Part shown: positions 1-5,859 of the stretch, in pieces
Numbering within the stretch: the first letter of the stretch is position 1
How the letters are laid out: each line of letters opens with the position of its first letter
From: an uncultured Treponema sp.
GTDB lineage: Bacteria; Spirochaetota; Spirochaetia; Treponematales; Treponemataceae
Reading direction: 5' to 3'
Length of the DNA: 18,298 nucleotides
Assembly (NCBI GenBank): GCA_937891125.1
Contig: CALAEZ010000347.1
Coordinates: 1 to 18,298 of the forward strand
Position numbers and translations under genes: made by a program
The notes under the pieces: model-generated
Databases searched by the model: none
What the model saw: the letters and a program-made list of their open reading frames with translations, nothing else
What the model was told of the DNA's origin: nothing

Positions 1-284
1 CCACGCCAATTGCGCTGTCGTTTTCAGAAAGTAAAGGCGGCATTTTGCCGGTCACCATGCTCGGCGTTATCGTTACAGGCATTACGGGAGCTATTTTTGC
101 GCCGTACTTTGTGAAGATTTTTCATGTAAAGAATCAGGCGGCGGCAGGAATTGCAATTGGCACCTCAAGCCATGCGCTTGGCACAACGGCGGCGCTGCAA
201 ATGGGTGAAGTGTACGGCGCCATGAGCAGCATTGCGATTGGCTGCGCAGGGCTGGCGACAACGGTGCTCTGCATTTTTCTGTAG
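1..284 (+). CDS. lrgB: LrgB/CidB family membrane protein, C-terminal part (5' end outside window)
   Basis: The reading frame is open from base 3 to a TAG at 282-284, so only about 93 C-terminal residues are present. They carry the family pattern: a TPIA start, a hydrophobic helix around VTGITGAIFAPY, then GIAIGTSSHALGTTAALQMG (the conserved G-T-x-S-H-x-x-G-T signature), G-x-x-S-S and a last hydrophobic helix. LrgB-family proteins are inner-membrane proteins paired with LrgA/CidA. They were described as antiholin or murein-hydrolase regulators, and plant relatives transport glycolate and glycerate; which applies here cannot be told. An LrgA partner would be expected upstream, outside the window. 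The gene converges on the rhomboid gene on the other strand with a 42-base gap and no convincing terminator between them. Family assignment is seen in the sequence; function is inferred. Confidence 0.85.
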   Translation, partial: TPIALSFSESKGGILPVTMLGVIVTGITGAIFAPYFVKIFHVKNQAAAGIAIGTSSHALGTTAALQMGEVYGAMSSIAIGCAGLATTVLCIFL

Positions 285-320
285 CGAAAGCCTCCACCCC
301 CTGCGAACGCACGCAACAGC

Positions 321-343
321 AGCCTGCTATAGGCTAATCGTGC
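321..343. repeat. short hairpin-forming sequence, copy 1
   Basis: Positions 322-343 match 9824-9845 at 19 of 22 bases; the three differences are all transitions. Each copy folds into a small hairpin (here AGCCT / AGGCT with loop GCTAT). This copy spans the stop codon of the first rhomboid gene and the other is intergenic. The match alone is near what chance gives in 18 kb, so a shared element is only a suggestion. Confidence 0.3.
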
Positions 344-1139
344 CGACAAGCGTACTGTCGCGCTCGCTGGAGGAAGCCTTGCGCAAAGGCGCAACGCGTT
401 GAAGTGGCTCGCGCGCTACTGCACGCTCTCGCTCTGCTTCCTGCCCATAAGCGCTGCCTGCAGTACGGCTCGTGCTTGAGGCGCGGACCGAGCTTGAAGC
501 GCAGCTGTCGCTTTTTTCGTCATCATCTGCTACTTTTGGCTTACCTGCCGCTTTCTTTTTTGGCGCCACCATAAAGCCGAACAGCGAGCCACATAAGCCT
601 CCAGCAATATGAGCAAATGTCGCTATATTTTCAAGCTTTGTTGCATTCAAAAACTCGCGCGTCATGTAAATTGCCAGCACCAGCAGAAATGAAACGGGAA
701 TCACATTTTTTTCTATCGTGGAAAGCGACGACAGGATTATCAGCATAAACGCAATGCCGCTTGCGCCCAAAAGCGAAGACGGAATAACGCACGCATTCAA
801 AACGCCTGTTACCAGCGCTGTTACCGTCATCATCAGCGCAACAGCAGGCGAGCCGTAGCGTTCTTCCATGAGCGGCCCTAAAAGCAGAATAAATGACAGA
901 TTTCCAATAAGGTGATTCCAGTCGGAATGACCAAACACATGCATGATAAGCCGCACGTAGTCAAGCGGACTCTGCCAGTTAAAGGGCGTGAGGCTTTTTG
1001 CGCTTCCTGGCGCCGTAAAAAGAGCGGGAATCAGATTCTTTCCCAGCAAAAAATCATTTAAAAGCAGAACACCAGCACATACAAGGGCAAACGTGAGCGT
1101 GACTGGTGCATTGTAGGTAATACGCCATTTCTTTTTCAT
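327..1139 (-). CDS. rhomboid family intramembrane serine protease with unusual C-terminal tail
   Basis: A 270-residue protein with several hydrophobic segments in residues 11-192. Rhomboid landmarks are complete: H-x-x-x-x-x-H-L-x-x-N around residues 71-80, the catalytic serine in GASG (Ser127) and the catalytic histidine in AHIAGG (His177) followed by the small-residue helix GLCGSLFGF. Such enzymes cut transmembrane segments of other proteins within the bilayer; the substrate is unknown. Residues 193-270 are outside the fold: a basic stretch (PKKKAAGKPK), an acidic DDDEK, then about 58 residues rich in Ser, Arg and Ala. The stop codon lies inside a small hairpin, AGCCT-GCTAT-AGGCT (321-335), so the tail may be intergenic DNA captured by stop loss. 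ATG at 1139 is the only sensible start, with a weak upstream AGAG. It is divergent from the DUF5312-like gene. Confidence 0.88.
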   Translation of the reverse strand: MKKKWRITYNAPVTLTFALVCAGVLLLNDFLLGKNLIPALFTAPGSAKSLTPFNWQSPLDYVRLIMHVFGHSDWNHLIGNLSFILLLGPLMEERYGSPAVALMMTVTALVTGVLNACVIPSSLLGASGIAFMLIILSSLSTIEKNVIPVSFLLVLAIYMTREFLNATKLENIATFAHIAGGLCGSLFGFMVAPKKKAAGKPKVADDDEKSDSCASSSVRASSTSRTAGSAYGQEAERERAVAREPLQRVAPLRKASSSERDSTLVGTISL

Positions 1140-1189
1140 AGCTCTATTGTCGGCGTTTTGTCGACTGCTTTTAACCGCTAAATTTCACC

Positions 1190-1218
1190 TTGTAAAAACC
1201 GCTCTTTACTAATAAAAT
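1190..1218 (+). promoter_or_regulatory. predicted sigma-70 promoter of the DUF5312-GGDEF-rhomboid operon
   Basis: A -35 box TTGTAA (1190-1195) and a -10 box TAAAAT (1213-1218) are separated by 17 bases. Six bases follow before the ATG at 1225, so transcription would start at or within a base or two of the start codon. No Shine-Dalgarno sequence is present. This fits a leaderless mRNA. Confidence 0.5.
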
Positions 1219-1224
1219 ACCTTT

Positions 1225-2814
1225 ATGGGACTTGTGCAACTTATTATCGACATTTTCGAGTCAATCTTTAAAAGCTCTTCCCCCGAGGTTCAAAAAAAAC
1301 AGGCGCTTCGCAAGCTCGAAAATGAGTTAAAATCCTACCAGCCAGAAATCTACAAAAACGATATGCTGTTGCCTAACTTTGGCGAGCTCATGCGACAGCT
1401 CTACGAAAGCACACGGACAGTTGGCGATATTTTGCACGACACCATCTGTGGCGAAGACCTGCAGCGCAACGGCAAGTTTGAGATGCAGCTATTACTAACC
1501 GGCTTTAACGGCGAAGCAAAGGAAAAGCTTGAATCCATAAGCTACGAGCACCGCAAGGAATCGGTCATGGAAAGCGAGGAGCCGATGAACCGCGTGCTTG
1601 AGGAGCAGCGGCACACGCTTGAAGCACTTGGAAAAGCGCTTAACACGCCCGAATTCCTTAAAATTGACGAAGTTATTGCGAAGCTCCAGCAAATCAGCGA
1701 CATCTGTAAATTCAGCTTCATCACCATCATACATTATTTTGACCCTGACTACACAGAGCTTTCTGGCATCAGCTACACGCCTAACTACCATGCGTCTCCG
1801 CTCGACAGTGTAGCGCCTCACCTGCAGGATTTGTACTACCTTGTTTCAGGGCTGAATATAACGAGCGCGGTATTGCGTGCAGTTGTCGCGCTTGAAGAGC
1901 TGCGCACCGGCGAGCTGCCGTCAAATGAAAAGCAAAAGCAGATTCAAGCTGCACTTTCAAAAATCAACACCATCTTTAAGAAGATTCTGCCGCCGGAAAT
2001 CCTCAAAAAGCTTATCTGCCTTGGCAAGCGCGAGCCTGATTTTGCGCCGCAGTTTGCAACCTACAAGGCAAACGCCCGCCAGAAATTTGCCGAATTTACC
2101 CAGCGCCAGTTTGCCGCTGATGAAAACCGTATAAAAACCGAGGTCAAGGATTTTACCATCTCGACCGAAATAAACAAGCTGTTTAACGGCGCTGCGCTGC
2201 TTCCGCTTGACGGCTACAACAGCGATTTAAATGTGAGCCTGCAGCAGAATACGCCGTTTTCGCTGGCCTGGATTACGCCGCTCCAGATTGTAAAAACATT
2301 TTTGAGCACTTACTTGAGTGAATCCATTCTTGCGCTTTTAAACGATATCGTTATCGAAGGCTTTTTTGCTAACAACACCTACAAATCAGAGTTTTCTTCA
2401 CTCGTATTTGCTGTTGGCGAGCTTGCTGGCGACATTACCAAATTCGAAAAAAGCTTTGAGCGCAATGCCGAAAACGATAAGGCTACCATCCTTGGCTACA
2501 TTCAGGACAGCCATCGCGATCAAGATTTCTTAAAAAAACTCGGCTCAGCTGTCGATAAAATAAATAATCAGGCGCATCAGCTCATTCAGCGGGAAACAAC
2601 CACGATTGCTTCGCTCCACACGCAGATGAAAGAGCTGCTAACCGATGCAAAGAAATCGAAGTCTGATATTGTAAACAACATAAAAGTGCTGCTCGCTTCT
2701 TCACGCAATCGTGACAACACCGGTGCGCTCGACCAGCAGTTTGAGATGTGGCAGGTCTTTCTTGCCATAATGAAAAATTATGTTATAATCGGGGCAACAG
2801 GTAAAAAGGCATGA
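1225..2814 (+). CDS. DUF5312-like spirochaetal protein of unknown function
   Basis: A 529-residue, mostly helical, charged protein with no signal peptide and no clear transmembrane helix; probably cytoplasmic. It opens with an amphipathic stretch (MGLVQLIIDIFESIFK) that could touch the membrane, then a Lys/Glu-rich segment and long heptad-like helices around residues 100-160 and 400-490. Its size, architecture and place before a GGDEF gene recall the spirochaete family DUF5312; I assign this from memory of the family, not from a search. No enzymatic motif is visible. Its TGA overlaps the ATG of the diguanylate cyclase gene by four bases (ATGA), so translation of the two is probably coupled. 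The ATG is 6 bases from a -10 box and has no Shine-Dalgarno. The gene is real beyond doubt; its function is unknown. Confidence 0.8.
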   Translation: MGLVQLIIDIFESIFKSSSPEVQKKQALRKLENELKSYQPEIYKNDMLLPNFGELMRQLYESTRTVGDILHDTICGEDLQRNGKFEMQLLLTGFNGEAKEKLESISYEHRKESVMESEEPMNRVLEEQRHTLEALGKALNTPEFLKIDEVIAKLQQISDICKFSFITIIHYFDPDYTELSGISYTPNYHASPLDSVAPHLQDLYYLVSGLNITSAVLRAVVALEELRTGELPSNEKQKQIQAALSKINTIFKKILPPEILKKLICLGKREPDFAPQFATYKANARQKFAEFTQRQFAADENRIKTEVKDFTISTEINKLFNGAALLPLDGYNSDLNVSLQQNTPFSLAWITPLQIVKTFLSTYLSESILALLNDIVIEGFFANNTYKSEFSSLVFAVGELAGDITKFEKSFERNAENDKATILGYIQDSHRDQDFLKKLGSAVDKINNQAHQLIQRETTTIASLHTQMKELLTDAKKSKSDIVNNIKVLLASSRNRDNTGALDQQFEMWQVFLAIMKNYVIIGATGKKA

Positions 2815-3914
2815 GTGATGATTATAAACCAGCTGAATATTCAGCAGAAACTATCAGCCTCTACGAAAAAAAGATTTATGATTTGGAGCAACTGCTCGAA
2901 ATTTGCCGTTCTCTTTGCTCTACGATAGAATTTTCAACACTTATTGAATCCATCTTGTATACGTGCATGGGACAAATGCATGTGCTCGGAGCAGGCATTT
3001 ACATTCTTGATGCGCTTGATTCAAACGTATTTTTGCTCGAAAACAATTACAACGGCATGGATTTAGATCCGTCAGTCGTCTACCGCATTCCCATTTCGCA
3101 CCCGCTCGTTTCTAGCATCAGCAAAAACAATACCGTTTATACCGAGCAGGAGCTTATTAACGCGTTGCCAGAGGGCACCGACTTGCGCATGATAACGTCG
3201 CTCCACCCGTCGCTGGTTATTCCTCTTATGCATCGCAACCACTTAACGGGCATTCTTATGCTTGGCGACCGGCTGATGATGAACGAGGAAGCGCATTTTA
3301 CCTCATACGAGCGGGAACAGATTCTGGCAATTTCGTCGCTTGCAGCTATTGCCATAAACAATGCGGCGCTTCTTGAACGCTCTTCAACCGATATGATGAC
3401 GCACCTGCGCTTGAAGTACTTTTTTGTGCAAATGCTAACCGATAAGATTGACGCCGCTGTCGTGCAGTCACAGCCGGTTGCGGTCATCATGCTCGACATC
3501 GACTTTTTCAAGCGCTTTAACGACACCTACGGTCACGCTTGTGGCGACTACGTGCTGCAGACAGTTGCCAAAATCATGCGCTCGGCAATACGTGCCGACG
3601 ATTTGGCCTCCCGGTACGGCGGCGAAGAGTTTACGCTCATGCTGAACAACACCTGCAAGGAAGACGCGATTACGGTTGCCGACCGCATTCGCAGCAAGAT
3701 TGAGCAATACGATTTCTGCTACGAAAATCTGCATGTGCAGGTAACCATTTCTGTCGGCGTCACGGTGTTTGACGTGCACAAAAACCCGACTATGTCGCCA
3801 AAAGAGCTCATCGATCAGGCCGACCAGGCGCTCTATGTTTCAAAACGCAACGGGCGCAACCGCGTCACCTTTGCCGATCCAAAACTCATTTCCGAAATTA
3901 AGCTTGCAGAGTAA
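2811..3914 (+). CDS. GAF-GGDEF diguanylate cyclase
   Basis: A 367-residue soluble protein. Residues about 12-45 form a helix, about 45-190 look like a GAF sensor domain, and about 205-355 are a GGDEF domain. The catalytic half-site is GGEEF (residues 270-274), an accepted active variant. The upstream metal and substrate residues are present in MLDIDFFKRFNDTYGHACGD, and the end motif TISVGV is intact. An RxxD inhibitory site (RADD, Arg261 and Asp264) stands exactly five residues before GGEEF, so product inhibition by c-di-GMP is expected. It makes c-di-GMP from two GTP. The ligand of the GAF domain cannot be read. It starts inside the stop of the DUF5312-like gene (ATGA) and ends two bases before a rhomboid gene, so it sits mid-operon. 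No phosphodiesterase (EAL or HD-GYP) is in the window. Confidence 0.93.
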   Translation: MSDDYKPAEYSAETISLYEKKIYDLEQLLEICRSLCSTIEFSTLIESILYTCMGQMHVLGAGIYILDALDSNVFLLENNYNGMDLDPSVVYRIPISHPLVSSISKNNTVYTEQELINALPEGTDLRMITSLHPSLVIPLMHRNHLTGILMLGDRLMMNEEAHFTSYEREQILAISSLAAIAINNAALLERSSTDMMTHLRLKYFFVQMLTDKIDAAVVQSQPVAVIMLDIDFFKRFNDTYGHACGDYVLQTVAKIMRSAIRADDLASRYGGEEFTLMLNNTCKEDAITVADRIRSKIEQYDFCYENLHVQVTISVGVTVFDVHKNPTMSPKELIDQADQALYVSKRNGRNRVTFADPKLISEIKLAE

Positions 3915-3916
3915 GT

Positions 3917-4552
3917 ATGCGCACTCTCATCCGTCGCCCGTTTCGCTATACCTACCAAAATGCCACGCTTCTTCTCATTGCGCTGAATGTTGCTAGCTTT
4001 GCGCTTTTTACGCTTACGCCGCTTTCCCGCTACATACGCTATTTTGAGCTGAGCGTTATCGGCTTTGTGCGCCTGCATATGTACTGGCAGCCATTCACAT
4101 ACATGTTCATGCACGCCGGCATTCAGCACCTTTTCTTTAACATGCTTGCACTGCTGTTTTTCGGCATACAGGTAGAACGCACTATTGGCACAAAAGAGTT
4201 TTTGCTTATGTATCTGCTGACCGGCACACTTTGTGGTCTTATTTCACTTGCCGTCTATTGGATTTGCGGGCTGCCCGTATTTTTAGTTGGCGCAAGCGGC
4301 GCAATCTACGGCATTCTGCTTGCGTATGCTGTTATTTTTCCCCGAAACCGCATATTCATCTGGGGGATAATCCCTGTGCCAGCGCCCATTTTGGTGCTCA
4401 TCTACGCGGTTATTGAGTTTGGAAGCCAGTTTTACGGCGCAAGCGGCGTTGCCCATTTAACGCACCTTGCGGGCTTTGCTGTTGTCTGGCTGTATTTTAT
4501 CGTGCGCATGGGGATTCACCCGCTGCAAGTATGGAAAGACGCATACCGCTAA
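3917..4552 (+). CDS. rhomboid family intramembrane serine protease
   Basis: A 211-residue membrane protein with about six helices. Rhomboid signatures are complete: M-H-A-G-I-Q-H-L-F-F-N-M near residues 70-81, the catalytic serine in VGASGAIYG (Ser127) and the catalytic histidine in HLTHLAGF (His183). No extra domain is attached, unlike the other rhomboid at 327-1139, and the two differ clearly in sequence. It starts two bases after the diguanylate cyclase stop and its TAA overlaps the next ATG (TAATG), so it is a translationally coupled operon member. Its natural substrate may be among the products of its own operon, for instance the exported protein that follows, but nothing in the sequence proves that. 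Confidence 0.93.
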   Translation: MRTLIRRPFRYTYQNATLLLIALNVASFALFTLTPLSRYIRYFELSVIGFVRLHMYWQPFTYMFMHAGIQHLFFNMLALLFFGIQVERTIGTKEFLLMYLLTGTLCGLISLAVYWICGLPVFLVGASGAIYGILLAYAVIFPRNRIFIWGIIPVPAPILVLIYAVIEFGSQFYGASGVAHLTHLAGFAVVWLYFIVRMGIHPLQVWKDAYR

Positions 4553-5313
4553 TGCGCTGCCACACGGTCAGCACAAAAAAAGTTTTTTTTCTCCTCCTTG
4601 CGCTGCTGTCTGTAGCATGGCGCCTACCGCTGTTTGCACAGAAGGTGTACCAAGACGAGCTTATTCGCTTTGCGGTCTGGGCGCAGCGCGATGTCTATCC
4701 TGGCTATTTTGAGGGGGATGCAAGCGAGGAGACGCAGAATAAAAACACGGCGGCAGCAGAAAAGCGCAACCGCACGGGAAACGAGTTTACGGTGCCTGTT
4801 GACCGCATAAAGGAAATGGTGCCGCCGCTTCTTACTGGCATGATTTACGGCTGGAAATTTGACTACACGCCGTCTGATAAGACGCGCGGCGTTTCTGAAT
4901 ACTTTGAGCTTACGCCGGTGCAGGAACTTTCCGAGCAGGAGCGCCGCGCAATCCGCTATGTAAAGCCGTGGGTAGAAGGCGACCGTCTCTGCTGCTGGGT
5001 CGAATACGACCGCACGCCCATACAGAAGCGCCTGTTTGAATCCTGGCAGGTAATTACAAACCCGCGCATTCGCGGCATCGGCTATGCGCGGCTTTCAGAG
5101 GGCTTTGCCGGTATTCAGAGCGCGTGTGAGGAAGCGCTTAAAAACGCCGTCCGCGAATATGAGCGCAAAATCATCAAGAATAAGCCGAAGGAAATTCTTG
5201 GCTCTGTTATCATCGCAAAGCCGCCGCTCATCGGCATAGATTCAGGTAAATATATGGTAACACTTGATTTTTTCATGGAAACAGATAGAATAATCACATA
5301 TCAGACTTTCTAA
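4552..5313 (+). CDS. secreted protein of unknown function
   Basis: I take the ATG at 4552, which shares an A with the rhomboid stop (TAATG) and gives a normal signal peptide: basic start, hydrophobic KVFFLLLALLSVAW, and a likely signal peptidase cut near LPLFA-Q. An in-frame ATG at 4531 would add seven residues and is less likely. The mature part, about 225 residues, is mixed alpha/beta with many aromatic and charged residues and few cysteines (a CC pair near residue 148). A segment around residues 175-205 resembles a helical dimerisation stretch. I do not recognise a family. The early codons contain A7-G-T8 (4575-4590), a possible slippage site. It closes the coupled gene set that begins at 1225. 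Confidence 0.8.
   Translation: MRCHTVSTKKVFFLLLALLSVAWRLPLFAQKVYQDELIRFAVWAQRDVYPGYFEGDASEETQNKNTAAAEKRNRTGNEFTVPVDRIKEMVPPLLTGMIYGWKFDYTPSDKTRGVSEYFELTPVQELSEQERRAIRYVKPWVEGDRLCCWVEYDRTPIQKRLFESWQVITNPRIRGIGYARLSEGFAGIQSACEEALKNAVREYERKIIKNKPKEILGSVIIAKPPLIGIDSGKYMVTLDFFMETDRIITYQTF
5264..5291 (+). promoter_or_regulatory. predicted promoter of the small secreted protein gene
   Basis: TTGATT (5264-5269), 16 bases, TAGAAT (5286-5291). It lies inside the 3' end of the preceding gene and predicts a start near 5298. The leader would hold a strong Shine-Dalgarno AGGGAGG (5323-5329), 7 bases before the ATG at 5337. Confidence 0.45.
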
Positions 5314-5336
5314 ACTTCTTGTAGGGAGGCTTATTT

Positions 5337-5744
5337 ATGAAGAAATTATTTGCAATTTTTGCTGCTCTGTTCTGTGCTGCAGGATTTGTATTTGCTGATG
5401 AAGTTGATGACTTGCTTAAAGGTCCGGTAAACCAGACACAGGAACAGGTTATCACTCCGGAAGATATGCACGTAGAAATGCATCCAACAGCTGGCGACAA
5501 AGCAACCGTACAGCTTGTATTTGCAACGGCAACAGAAGAGATGCGCTACTATTATGTATGCCCGAACAGCCGCTTTGACGAAGGCGAAGCTCGTCGTACA
5601 ATTCTTGCCTGTCTTGAAGACTTCCAGAAGAAGAACGGGTATTACAGCTACAAATACATGGCAAAGGAAGAAACACACTACTTCCGCGACAAGAATAAAC
5701 TTGTAAACGCCCGCTACGAAGGTAGAGTAAAATTCCTTCGCTAG
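5337..5744 (+). CDS. small secreted protein of unknown function
   Basis: A 135-residue protein with a textbook signal peptide (MKKLFAIFAALFCAAGFVFA, cut before Asp21), leaving a mature protein of about 115 residues. The mature part starts acidic (DEVDDLL) and ends basic, with many Tyr residues (RYYYV, GYYSYKYM) and no transmembrane segment. There is a Cys at about 78 and another at about 94, which could pair. It has the best ribosome binding site of the window (AGGGAGG) and a more A/T-ending codon choice than its neighbours, both signs of strong expression. A private promoter and a downstream terminator make it a likely single-gene transcript. It is probably periplasmic, and I recognise no family. 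The downstream hairpins at 5761-5830 end its mRNA. Confidence 0.85.
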   Translation: MKKLFAIFAALFCAAGFVFADEVDDLLKGPVNQTQEQVITPEDMHVEMHPTAGDKATVQLVFATATEEMRYYYVCPNSRFDEGEARRTILACLEDFQKKNGYYSYKYMAKEETHYFRDKNKLVNARYEGRVKFLR

Positions 5745-5760
5745 TAACAGTTGATTTCTT

Positions 5761-5780
5761 GAGAGCTTTTGAAAGCTCTC
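5761..5780 (+). other. strong perfect hairpin without T-tract
   Basis: GAGAGCTTTTGAAAGCTCTC is self-complementary over 8-9 base pairs with a tiny loop. No run of T follows, so on its own it is not a classical terminator. It sits 16 bases after the stop of the small secreted protein gene and could stabilise the mRNA 3' end. Confidence 0.6.
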
Positions 5781-5799
5781 CACATACTCACTGTACACT

Positions 5800-5840
5800 G
5801 AGCCGTTTGCCAAAGATGTGCAGGCGGCTCTATCTTTTTA
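5800..5840 (+). terminator. intrinsic terminator or attenuator before pheS
   Basis: GAGCCGTTTGC (5800-5810) pairs with GCAGGCGGCTC (5820-5830) over 11 pairs including two G-T, with loop 5811-5819, followed by TATCTTTTTA. It ends transcription of the small secreted protein gene. The pheS start codon is only 16 bases farther, so any read-through transcript would be attenuated here. Confidence 0.65.
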
Positions 5841-5843
5841 TAT

Positions 5844-5859
5844 GGAGCTAGGTCCCATG
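5844..5859 (+). promoter_or_regulatory. ribosome binding site that fixes the pheS start
   Basis: GGAG at 5844-5847 lies nine bases before ATG 5857. The in-frame ATG at 5842 overlaps this GGAG and has no site of its own; the in-frame GTG at 5818 falls inside the terminator stem-loop. Confidence 0.7.

Noticed and set aside
496..517. Terminator-like GAAGCG-CAGCTGT-CGCTTTTTT on the plus strand
   Set aside because: The stem is only 5-6 pairs and lies within the rhomboid coding region; it could stop lrgB read-through, but the support is weak.
5818..5856. In-frame GTG and ATG starts that would extend PheS
   Set aside because: They fall in the terminator stem-loop or overlap the Shine-Dalgarno of the ATG at 5857.
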